Position numbers and translations under genes: made by a program. Below the pieces are notes generated by a model. That model made no database searches. It was not told the DNA's origin and saw only the letters and a list, made by a program, of their open reading frames with translations. Source: Patagioenas fasciata (taxonomy: Eukaryota > Chordata > Aves > Columbiformes > Columbidae). Taken from it: a stretch of 64,000 bases of DNA. Shown here one piece after another: positions 35,301 through 44,700 of this stretch; positions within the stretch are counted from its first letter, which is position 1; each line of letters opens with the position of its first letter. Where the stretch lies: the NCBI RefSeq assembly GCF_037038585.1, contig NC_092520.1, positions 146,071,104 to 146,135,103 on the forward strand. Direction: 5' to 3'.

Positions 35301-38300
35301 GTGGGAGCATAAATGAGAAGTTAGACGTGGGAGTGAGAACGTCCTCTAAATGGAATATGAAAAACCATATAATGTGCATAGTGGGACAGGGCATCAACCT
35401 TTAATCGGAGTGCTTTCAGAATTGCATGCCTGTCAAGTGAAAGTGGATTCAGAAGCACAATGACAAGTAATCCTTGAGAGAGGGTGGATGTGCTTTGTGA
35501 TGTGGGAAGAACTGAAGGAAAGGTAACCCCTACTAGTGCACATTGTTAAACTGCTGTGAAAACACTTGGCTCGAGGGGTTTCTGTTGCTCCTAAGCCTGG
35601 CATTTGAGAGGAAGGGTTGGAGTCAGATAGTGTTGGATGAGCTGTCAGGGGGAGGCAAAACAATTGTTTGTTGTACAGGTTGCTGTAGCTGTTGACCTTA
35701 CTTTAATCTCAGAATTGCCTCTCTCCTCCCTCTCTGCAGTTCGAGTTCACCAGTTTCCTGCAATTACCCTGAGCACCTGGAGTCGGCAGGCAACCTGGAG
35801 ACCATGTACTGTCAGTACAGTAGCCAGGGTGGAATTTACCAGCTGCCCCAATATCCCCAGCAGCACCAGCTCTCTCAGTTCTACCACCTCCCCAGTCACC
35901 TGCCCAGCAATGTGCCCTCCAGTGTCCACTTCTCTCCTCCAACACCTACTGAGCCCCATACAGCTTTCCTCGCCTTACCTAGTAACAGTGCAGTTGTAAC
36001 CTATGGGGCAGCAGGACCCACACAAGGCTACATGCAAAACCACATGGGGGATCAGCTCTTGTTGCAGCAGCCAAGTGGAAACTCGGGTAAATTTCTGAAA
36101 TTTTTTAGCATCCCACTCCTTTGAAGTAACTAAACAATACCCTGAAACGTTCAGGGTAGGCAGTGGTTTTACTGGTGACTGTGACAGAAAGAAGGGATGA
36201 GCATATTCATGCACAAATGTATATATGCTGCCCATCTTTTATTTTAATTTCCTTGTATGCTGTTTTTCTGAAGCGCTCACCGATTAATTTGAATCAGAAG
36301 TAACTACGTGGGCTGCATGTCAGAGAGTGTTATGATGTGAATATATCAGGTATTGCAACAGTTTTGTCTGGAATGGAGAGTTAACTTTTTCAGGAGTGTA
36401 CTGTTGCGCAAGCTAAGGTGCCTTCACCATGTGTGGGTGAGGGTCAAGGGTACAAAGTGAAAAAGGTGGCACAGAAAGTGAAATAGTTGGAAATAGCAAG
36501 GAAAGTAGGGTTCTAACCCTGCTGGGCTTCTGCGGAAACCATTTTGAAAGGATGTTTTGCATCTTAGAGTAGTGCAAAAGAAGACAGAGACAGGGGGCAA
36601 CAGAGTATGGCTATGGCTTCATTATTTTCTTCCTCTGACATGAATTTGCTACATCACTTAGATTGAAGCACTGGAGCATAGTTTTCTATCAAGTAATTAG
36701 GTAAAAATGGCGTTGTTGGTCTCTTTGTTTTCTGTCAGGGATTTATGTTTTGAAGTCATTCAAGTCCAAGTACAAACAAAAGATAAACTATTGCAGTTTA
36801 TTTATTTGGGCTGACAGGTTTGTTAAATTGAGCTCACAGTCTAAAAAATAAATCTCTGTTCTTATCACATAAGAGAATAGGGTTTCCCCACTACAGATCC
36901 TGCTCCTGTTTTGTACCAGTTCTGTGGACCTTGTGAGAGAGAGAAGTCTGAGTCACAGGCTGATGGGTGTGAGCTGGTGCATGTTCACACTGTTCATAGC
37001 TAATGCTCTTCAGAATGGGTTGGCAGCACCCATGCTACCTAGCACACTTGGCGTGGTTCTCCTCTCTGATTGCAAGGCGTCATTATTATTGTCTGTATTT
37101 TTTCAGTTTGAAGTACCAGAGGAGCTGTGTCCCAGTGCATCAAAATAATGTTTTTGTAGCATGATTCCAAAAGTGTATTTTGCATACCTTGGGGCATGTT
37201 GTGCAAGCATAGCGGGATGTGTAAAGGTGCAAGCCTTGTTAGGACTGATAAAGCTGGAGGATTGTTGAAGGAACAGAGGCAGAGTTGAGGGTCTCTTATT
37301 CCATACTTCTGTTCAAGGAAGGGATCCTATGGCTGTTATGTAGTGTGGATGGCCAGGGCCTTGACTTCCAGAAGTGCAGTGGGGGTCGGGGGGTGGGGGA
37401 ACCAATCTGTCAGTGTAGACACACCTGTTATTCTTACTTCAGCATGTAAGCAAGTGAGCGTTTTAATTGAATTCTAGACACTAATTCAAAACCATTCCTG
37501 CTTCCTGGATTGCAGCTTTAATAAATGAAAGTGAAGATTAAGCATCCAGTTTATGCTCTGCAGGGCTAACTTGGAAAAGAGGAGTGGAGGAAACAAAAAT
37601 GGGGGAGGCGGTGACACACACACACACACACACACACGTTGTCTCTAATATCATTACATACGCTCAGGATCTCTTTTGAAGTGATGTAATGTTTTTTAGA
37701 TTATAAGAATGCTATGAACTTCTTCAGTTTTTCCTCCTAATAACTGTCCTGGATAAATACACTGCAATGTAAACAACGAAGTTAACCTTCATCTGTGTGT
37801 AATGTCTGCACATTTGTGTGTAATATCACAGTAACCATTAAGGCATAACTCTCATACTGTATTTGCACTGGGCATGCTCTCTTAAGCACAACATACACAT
37901 TTTTACATATACATGGTTTCAATCCTCCTTTCCTTATTTTTGTTATTCTGTCCTTTCTTGCTTGCCTTTTCCTTAGAAGCCACCACTGCCTATCAAGCTG
38001 TCCCCTGGAATGATTTCTACATGCGAGGATCTCCATTCTCCAATCAGTTGCGCTCACAAATACCATTTTCTAGCACAGCAGGAGGACAGTACTTCACAGA
38101 GCAGGTTTCCTACACTCAGCCACCTTGCCTGCCCTCCTCTCCATATTTGCCTCAAGTGCCCAATGGAACAATGCTGACATCTGTGCCACACACTGGAAAA
38201 CAAAAGGAAGTCACACCACCAGACCAGAGTTCATACCAGAACCTCCAAACGGAGCCAGCGTTGACATCACCTGCCAAAAGACAGGAAGTAGAAAGTAGCA

Positions 38301-38940
38301 GCAAGAAAGGAGAGACTGTTGTTGGTAACTGAAAGGCCAGCTGATTTTTTTTTTTTTTTTTTTTTTTGAGAAGAGTGGGATAAAGTTTTCAAAGACAGCA
38401 GTAGCTCCTCTGAATGCAAGATCAAAACTGTGGGATGAATGGGAATAGAACTTTTTTTTTTTTTCCTAGGATGCTGTCCAAGATGGGTTGTATTGTCCTA
38501 TATCTGGTTCTTAGATTCATCTGGTTTTAGAAATAGGGACTTATAGATCAGTAAAAGAGAGGGCAAAGTTTTGTCCTCTGTCTGACATGGACCGTTGTGA
38601 GCTGAATGGCTGCCCAGGACTGACTATTTCTAAGGTTTCCAGAGGCATATACACTTCTCTTCAAGGCAGAACTTCTTGAGCAAGAAGAGGGGAATTAGGT
38701 GGGGAAGGGAGAGCTTTCTGTTTGGATTTCCATTTTCAGACTTTTATTTTGGAAACAAAATTATTTTACTCCACATTTGTTGAAAGGTGTCTTATGCTTT
38801 AATTATTCCTTGGGCGTCTGTATCTAATTTTGAAATATAAAACATTTGAAAAAAAAGTTTTTCTGTGTCATGTGAGAACATGTTTTCTTATTGATCTGTT
38901 TGTTTGTTCTTCAGATGTTAAAGAAGAAACTAATGACTAA
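23119..38940 (+). CDS. NOBOX: NOBOX oogenesis homeobox, complete coding region (9-exon model)
   Basis: Exons are 23119-23164, 25826-26464, 26879-26985, 27543-27661, 28593-28726, 34936-35206, 35740-36086, 37977-38324 and 38915-38940. All are GT-AG with matching phases, giving 678 residues; stopping in exon 8 at 38332 gives 672. Seen: an acidic/Ser-rich N-terminus; a homeodomain at about residues 219-278 with [36 protein letters not shown], Gln at position 50 and Asn at 51; then a Pro/Ser/Gln-rich C-terminus including [10 protein letters not shown] and QQPSGNS motifs that resemble human NOBOX. Family knowledge: an oocyte-restricted nuclear activator needed for early folliculogenesis in mammals, driving genes such as GDF9 and BMP15 through TAATTG-like sites. 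ARHGEF5 directly upstream matches mammalian order. Exon 1 is the least certain part. Confidence 0.92.
23165..25825 (+). other. NOBOX: NOBOX intron 1 (2.7 kb)
   Basis: A GTAAGG...TGTAG intron. Contents: the downstream edge of the CpG island, then T-rich sequence with a TGTGTG/T run at 24800-24838. No repeat family or exon is seen. Confidence 0.65.
24800..24838. repeat. (TG)n and T-tract low-complexity run
   Basis: GGTGGGTGTGTGTGTGG is followed by about 19 T residues. It gives artificial Phe/Val/Cys-rich open frames in several frames. Confidence 0.8.
25826..26464 (+). CDS. NOBOX: NOBOX coding exon 2: N-terminal region and start of homeodomain
   Basis: The acceptor is CTTGTAG and the donor is GGTAAAT. 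It encodes about 213 residues starting [16 protein letters not shown], rich in Ser, Asp and Glu. It closes with [10 protein letters not shown], the N-terminal arm of the homeodomain, equivalent to the RKKTRTLY of human NOBOX. Confidence 0.9.
26879..26985 (+). CDS. NOBOX: NOBOX coding exon 3: homeodomain helices 1-2
   Basis: The acceptor is ATCTCTAG and the donor is GGTAACG, phase 1 in and phase 0 out. It encodes [20 protein letters not shown] and [16 protein letters not shown]. The FQEDHYPD loop is a NOBOX hallmark. Confidence 0.97.
27543..27661 (+). CDS. NOBOX: NOBOX coding exon 4: homeodomain recognition helix
   Basis: The acceptor is ATTTATCAG and the donor is GGTGAGG, phase 0 in and phase 2 out. 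It encodes [20 protein letters not shown] and on to [19 protein letters not shown] is the third, DNA-contacting helix. Confidence 0.98.
28593..28726 (+). CDS. NOBOX: NOBOX coding exon 5: Pro/Ser-rich linker
   Basis: The acceptor is ATCTCCAG and the donor is GGTGAGA. It encodes [20 protein letters not shown] and on to HPAPLASSS. One base completes the glycine codon from exon 4, and the frame stays open to the phase-1 donor. Confidence 0.85.
28727..34935 (+). other. NOBOX: NOBOX large intron 5 (6.2 kb)
   Basis: A GTGAGA...TTCACAG intron with no CR1 or other family that I recognise, and no in-frame exon that I can support. It contains a perfect 11-bp stem hairpin at 29897-29925 and ends in a 19-T tract at about 34905-34922, before the acceptor. 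Confidence 0.65.
29897..29925. repeat. Short perfect hairpin in the NOBOX intron
   Basis: AGAAAAGGTAC and GTACCTTTTCT are perfect reverse complements (11 bp) separated by a 7-base T-rich loop. The flanks do not extend the stem, so it is too short for a microRNA precursor. Confidence 0.7.
34936..35206 (+). CDS. NOBOX: NOBOX coding exon 6: conserved SPPPIRR region
   Basis: The acceptor is AATTCACAG after a long T-rich tract, and the donor is GGTAGGA. It encodes [20 protein letters not shown] and on to [16 protein letters not shown], then a [10 protein letters not shown] segment. These parallel the SPPPVRR and PLLMDV segments of human NOBOX. Confidence 0.9.
35740..36086 (+). CDS. NOBOX: NOBOX coding exon 7: Tyr/Gln/Pro-rich transactivation-like region
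   Basis: The acceptor is CTCTGCAG and the donor is GGTAAAT, phase 2 in and phase 1 out. It encodes [20 protein letters not shown], a [18 protein letters not shown] stretch, and finishes [13 protein letters not shown], which resembles the ILMQPPAGNIG segment of the human protein. Confidence 0.88.
37614..37637. repeat. (AC)12 microsatellite in a NOBOX intron
   Basis: Twelve uninterrupted AC units between GGCGGTG and GTTGTC. Confidence 0.97.
37977..38324 (+). CDS. NOBOX: NOBOX coding exon 8: C-terminal region
   Basis: The acceptor is TTCCTTAG. It encodes [20 protein letters not shown] and on through a Pro/Ser/Gln-rich tail. A GGTAACT donor after 38324 (phase 1) can splice to 38915. If it is not used, the frame adds GN and stops at 38330-38332. 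Confidence 0.85.
38345..38367. repeat. 23-bp T homopolymer
   Basis: It lies 12 bases after the alternative NOBOX stop, inside the putative last intron. Confidence 0.9.
38915..38940 (+). CDS. NOBOX: NOBOX terminal coding exon 9 (alternative C-terminus)
   Basis: The acceptor is GTTCTTCAG. With the G carried over it encodes DVKEETND and then TAA. The phase match, the good polypyrimidine tract (TGTTTGTTTGTTCTTC) and the acidic KEE tail make it plausible as the main end of the protein. The unspliced end at 38332 is the alternative. Confidence 0.55.
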
Positions 38941-39160
38941 TGCTGCACTTTGAGGAAAAAAAGCAAAGCAAGAGGAAACATTATCGTTTTAAACTCTGCA
39001 AAATAAGAAGAGAGAAAAAGAGATATTTGCCACAGAAGCACTTTTTTGTTTCCTTTTTTTTTTTTTTGGTTTGTATTTTTTTCTTGTTGCCGTTATTATT
39101 TTCCCACTGAGGAAAGAAGCAAGGAAATTTCAATCAATAAAAACTTCTGGTCTGTGGTGG
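38941..39160 (+). other. NOBOX: NOBOX 3' UTR
   Basis: Short A/T-rich tail from the exon 9 stop to just after the AATAAA at 39136. If the exon 8 stop is used without splicing, the UTR begins at 38333 and includes the 23-T tract at 38345-38367. Confidence 0.55.
39136..39141 (+). terminator. NOBOX: Candidate NOBOX polyadenylation signal (AATAAA)
   Basis: CAATCAATAAAAACTTC, followed at once by a GT-rich stretch (GGTCTGTGGTGGGGTG) that looks like a good downstream element. Confidence 0.65.
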
Positions 39161-39476
39161 GGTGTTTTTGGTTTTTTGGTTGTTTGTTTTTTTCAAATTT
39201 CCTGACTTTATTCTTCTTAATGAATTTTAATCTTGAGGAGCTTACAGATGGGGAAGAGCTGATACAGGCACTGGAGTCTCATGGATAGATGGAAATCTCA
39301 GGTCATGTGAAATTCAGAAGGTATGACTGGTATCCTGGAATATGCGGGAAGAGAGCCCAGGAAGAATAAGACATAAGTAAAACAAAGGGAGGAACTCCAG
39401 CAACTACACTTAATATTAGGGAATCTAGATAGTGCAAGAAGTATTATGGGAAGTCCATTGTGTTTGCTAGCCTTGA

Positions 39477-39500
39477 TTTTTTTTTTTTTTTTTTTTTTTT
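39477..39500. repeat. 24-bp T homopolymer
   Basis: An uninterrupted T run in intergenic DNA, about 1.1 kb beyond the similar run at 38345. Confidence 0.9.
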
Positions 39501-41422
39501 AAATTTCAATATAAAACTGTAACAATGAATGGCAGCAAAACTATAAATGCCAGCAGTGTAACCAGTTCTCTATCAGCTATTAATATAAATTGGTTTAGCA
39601 TCCTGTTTGAATTGTAGATGAGTTCTAATGTCTGAGCATTGTATTCTTTATTTATTTATTTATTTTTTACTAATTAGTCGATAACTTAAATATTTGGTGG
39701 GTATCACTTTCTTGAGATACTTGGTCATCATCTCTGGGGCTGACCCAACTGTTTGTTGCTGAGGTGGCTCAGTTATTTCAGAAGGAGTTAAGCTCTATCA
39801 TTTTTTTAAGATAACAGGAGCTGTGAATGGTTTAGGTGGATATGTCTTGCATTTACATCTGCATCCTGTTAGGATGTGTTGAAATTTAATCTGATGGGAT
39901 GTTTCATAACTGTGGCTTTTCTCTTGCGTTCCTCAGATGTTGCTGTGGGACTATCATGCTGCAGTGTTAGCAGAAGTAGTTTAGCAATCTTGGCTTGATG
40001 GTCTTGGCTTCTGCTTTACCTGGGCCTGTCAGCCTAGGAAATGGATAAAATTTGTCTCTGAAATCAGTCCTCAGCAGTGGTAGCAGAGGACACAAGTGAA
40101 GTAATTATATTTACTCTGGTACATAAACAAATGGCTGCAGTCCCTAGGAACGGTGGCTTCCAAACGAGCTTTAAGCACCTGAATGTGTGGGATATATAAT
40201 GAGTGACTAAAACATGTCAGGCTCTCGCTGTCTCCTTATGAGGAGAGACCATTGTGCTGTAGGAAGCTGGAGAAGTGTTTCCTTTGACACCTTCAGTGTT
40301 CAACCCTGAGTCCTTCCACTGCCTTTTGGACATGAGCAAGGCCTGAGTAATTTTTCTATTTAAAGTGATCTGAGTGCACCTCTTGTACCTCATGAAATTA
40401 AGTGTTACCCGGTATTTTGTTTGTATTTCTCCGTAGTCTGTTTATAAAGAGTGTCTGGCAGGAGTTGAATGCTGCTGCTCCTCTCCCTTTTCTTTCTCCT
40501 ATGTGTTATAAAACACTTTGATGTCTGTCAGTGGCCAAACACTGCTGAGGCATAAACAGTATAGTCAGGAACAGATTTGTATCCCAAATCTACGTATTGG
40601 TGTAGATATTTTGGAATTTTCATTTCTTAAAGCAAAAACTTATTATTGTCTGTAACAGGCTGCGAAGCAGTGGGCTGTGTGCATCAGTGCACACTTGGTT
40701 CTGCTCATCCACGGCTGAACAGCCTAAACAAATATTTCCAAGAGGTGTGAATAGGAGTTTTCATTGCAATTACAAGTGTGCTCTGAAAACCATTAGTGGT
40801 GATGATGGCAGAATTCTTCATAGCTACAGCTGCCTGTGTATCTTTCCTAGATCCAAAAGCAAACCTTCCAGGAGCTGAAGAGGACAAAACCAACAACAGA
40901 AATGCCAGCTTGACTGCCCCTGTCTCTTCTCTTACAGAAAAGGAAAAAATAATAGGGTGTTTTTCAAGAGACTTTTCAGAAGTATGTCATTTGGATGTTG
41001 TTTGGTGGCACAGTCATGCAGCCAGCTTGCATACTCTGTCTATGACACTTCCCATAAAAATGTCACTTGGACATTCAGGACCACTAAGTATTACGTGATA
41101 CAGTCTCAAAAATTGTGGGCATTGAATGAGCATGGTCAAATTTCTGAGATGGAACATCTTTTGTGTTCAAGATTTTGGCTAAGATGTGAACTTCTCCAGG
41201 AACAGTTTGAGTGGAACGGCTTGATATATTTCCATGCTTGCACCTTAAACTTGCCAGGTTCAATTTGATTTGAAGTTTTGAACTCCGTTTCTTCCATATC
41301 ACTGTTAACAGCTGGAGGAAAGGGTGGGTACTTGAGAGTACACAGGTGGCCAGATTCACCCCTCTGTGTTTCCACTGACTCAGCAGCAAACCCAAGGTTA
41401 ACCTGCTCCACAGGTACACAGA

Positions 41423-41445
41423 TTTTTTTTTTTTTTTTTTTTTTT
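41423..41445. repeat. 23-bp T homopolymer
   Basis: An uninterrupted T run, about 215 bases upstream of a short CR1 tail. Confidence 0.9.
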
Positions 41446-41654
41446 ATTTTGCCTGATGTTCCTGCTGGTAGAAGCAGTGACAGCCTTTTGCCCTGTGCCA
41501 GGCTGCCCACCAAGGTGAAGAGTCTTGCATGGTTGTGTGAGCCTCTCTCGTACACCTGCACAGGCACTTGGGCTCACACCTGCAATACATGCTGTATTAA
41601 TATCTTGAAATCTCATCAGTCTTCTTGTGCCATTCTCCCTGCTGCAACTAACTT

Positions 41655-41766
41655 CTAGTGGAATTTCCTGTGTGATCTGCTCTAGGTGAATCTGCTTTAG
41701 CAGGTGGGTTGAACTAGATGATCTCCAGAGGTCCCTTCCAACCCCAACCATTCTGTGATTCTGTGA
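41655..41766 (+). mobile_element. CR1 LINE 3' terminal fragment
   Basis: It contains GGTTGAACTAGATGATCTCC, AGAGGTCCCTTCCAACCCCA and CCATTCTGTGATTCTGTGAA, the canonical avian CR1 3' end with its short terminal repeat. Only about 110 bp survive, so it is a heavily 5'-truncated insertion. Left edge approximate. Confidence 0.95.
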
Positions 41767-44700
41767 ATTAGGTACATGTTGCACAGACACTTTGGGTTTA
41801 GGCCCTCGTGTGCTCTTATTAGGTATTTCCTTTGCATGTTAAGTCCTGAGAAGACTGACTTTTATTAGGGCAGCAGGATCAAAATTAAAAATGCTATGGC
41901 TTTCTGACTGTGGCAACTCCTCTTCTGAAGTTAAGAATTGTTTTACCTCTGTATCATAATTGTAATTGGAAGAGCCAAGCCAAGTAGTCAGAATTTTGAA
42001 GCAGGTCAGACTTGATGCAGACTGTTACAGCTGTGTACCTTATCAAGTATTAATGTGTTCTTGTTTTCTTAAGAGGTTTTATGAGGTAGAAAGTTTAATT
42101 GTGGATACGTGTGTTTTTATTGGACTGATTCAGTACCTTTATTGTAAAACTGGAAATGAAAGTGAGGATATTGTAGCATATGTGTTTCCACAGAAGGGGG
42201 AGGACTGTAAGGTGTTGTCTGGTTACCCAAAGCATGGCTCTTCAGCAGAGCAGTATATACATGCACACACTCCTATAAAGGTATCTATTCTCTATATTGA
42301 ATATTTTTAACATAATTACATTGTTAGCCTTCTGTGTCTAAATAGTTCATATATTAACAAATAAATTTGGCATATTAACCTTTTCCTGTGTGCCTTAGCC
42401 AGCAAGTAGGCATTATTTTCTGAAAAAAAGTCCTGGTTTATGGGGTGAAAGCATATAAAACCTCATGAACTAACTCTTCTGCTTTAGTCAAGAAGAGAAA
42501 TGTTTTCTTACGAGCTTCTTAGTTTCTATAAAGCCAGATACATTAGGAAATATCAACATTTATTCAGTTTTGCCGTTGAAATTCCCAAGATATTTTCTCC
42601 ATTGCTTATTAAAAATATTGATATAAGTAGCATGAGAAAATAATCTATTGCTGAACGGTAAATATTGATTTTTCTTCATGTTGCTGTGCTAAGCACAAGA
42701 ACAACACATTAAAAAAAGAAACAAAACCAAATCCATTATCTGATGATGCCGTGCATCTCCTTAGTTAAATGCTGACAAGCATGAAACACCTGTGATACCT
42801 TGTTTAGGCTAACAATACTCATACCTTCAGAACTGATGATCAGTCTGCCAGATGAAACTGCAAACCATGAGATGCAGAGCATTAAGTCATCAAAACCAAC
42901 ACTGAGGGACTCCCAGACACACTGCTTGTTCTTCTTGAGTGCCCCACATGCCTGTGTCTGTGTGATCCCACCAGAGGAGTGTTGGTGAATATTGAACATT
43001 AAACCAACAGCTTCACAGGGACCAGGGTTGTGACAGCAGCCTGATAAGGGTTGTTGCTGGAGAAACAAACTGCAGAAAAGTGTTTGATTTTATAGCAAGG
43101 CAGCTGCAAATATCTAGGAGCTTAAAAGTTCCAGTTGTACACAGGTTTATATGCCACTCTTTTGGGATACTTCTTGTGTCCCTGTACTTACAAGAGATTT
43201 TTCTACAGCACCTAGAACAATGGTGCAAAGTTCTTCCTTCTGTTTCTTTTCAGGAATTTTGAGCAAATGCGAACAAGAGAAAAAGCTGTGTCCAGTTTTA
43301 CCTGCAAAGTTTATCTCTGGAGTCCACTTTGCCTTCTGGTCCTGGGGCAGAGAGGGAGCCCAGCTCTTCCTGCGCTCTGTGCTACAGCAGGAGGGCTCAA
43401 TCAGAAGCCCCCATGTAGTCCTGGGGGAGGGAAACCAGACTCCCTTTCTTTATGGGAAGGTGATTTCATCCTTGCTTTCTTCCTCCCCTTCAACAGAAAA
43501 GTCATATGGCTGCTTCTCCTCAACCCAGCCTCTCAGGGAAGCTGTGTTGTTGTTTGTTTGTGTCTGTTTTTAAATATATTTTTTTTATTACTACTATTTT
43601 AAAATTTATTTTATTTTTATTTTGTCTTTCCCCCCACCTTCCTCTGGGTATGCCACAGAAAGAGGCGCCTCAGAGAAGCAGCAGCAGGTTATGTCCTGAT
43701 ACATCTCATTGGATTGGGCAGCCTTGCCTTGTCGAGCCAGCCTTGTTCCCATGTAGGGTCCCACCTGCCTTTGTGGGGGCTCAGGCTGAGGCTGGTCACT
43801 CTCCATCTGTACCCAGGCTCTTCCTTGTGCCACATGCAGCTCCAGAAGATGTCATAAAATCAAAATGCTGTGATACATGGGGATCAGGGGGAGGTGACAG
43901 CCTCTTGTTTTGAGCTCCTGTAATCTCTGAGGAGTGCAGAAACCTTGGTGGGAGAAGGTCAGAGAAAGAGGAGAGCTCCACGGGGAGAGAATAGTAAGAA
44001 GGAGGGGGAGGAGAAACATGTAAAAAAGCACTTGGCATGATCCTGTTTAGGTGGTGATGGGAATACTGAGCCTGCAGACAAATCTGGTTCTTTATAAATG
44101 AGTTTGTGTCCAGACAACATCCTGCTGCTGGCTCCACTACTGCCTGGCATCTCCTCTGGCTGTGCCCCTGCAGCTTTCATTCCAAGAGCAAATGTGAGCT
44201 TTGGGCTACCTGGTTGCCCCATGGCAGCCTGTGCTGACAGAAGGGTAAGGAGGGAACAGGAAGCTTCCAGACAGCGCTTTTAATCTCTCTGTTGGATTTT
44301 CATGTTGGGGTTGGCATGCTGAGGCATTGCACACCGGTCCTCTGAGCTCATCTTTCCGTTTTGCGGAGGAGTGCTTCATTTTGTCCGAAACTGTACTGAC
44401 ACTGTGGTAGCCCTTCTTGTAAGCCAACAGCTTCTGGGTACTGGTTAAATCTGAGCCTCTATGAGGGAAGAAGGAATCAAAATAAAGGTTACTCAGACAC
44501 CTGTACTGAGAAGGGATCCCCATCCCAAGTCCAGGCTCTGCGCTCCTGCGTGGGGGTGGTGGGGTGGCTGGAGCACATCTCTGGGGAGCTTGCAAGGCTG
44601 TCATGATGTGTCGTGCCCCAACACCCACCAGCTCCACCTGCCGCAGCTGATGAGAGGTGTTCAGTACAGCAAATATACTCTGTGAAAGCCAAGAGTTTGC

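Larger units (their letters stand above)
35207..37976 (+). other. NOBOX: NOBOX introns between exons 6-7 and 7-8
   Basis: Introns 35207-35739 and 36087-37976. The second carries a (CA)12 microsatellite at 37614-37637. Nothing else is recognised. Confidence 0.7.
39161..41654. other. Intergenic sequence downstream of NOBOX
   Basis: No supportable gene. It holds T homopolymers at 39477-39500 and 41423-41445. The open frames between 40687 and 41658 overlap each other on both strands and show no domain. Confidence 0.6.

Noticed and set aside
41136-41567. 143-codon minus-strand frame containing a poly-lysine run
   Set aside because: The lysines come from the 23-T homopolymer at 41423-41445; it is not a gene.
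44206-44637. 143-codon minus-strand frame
   Set aside because: No recognisable domain, and competing frames on both strands at the same place.
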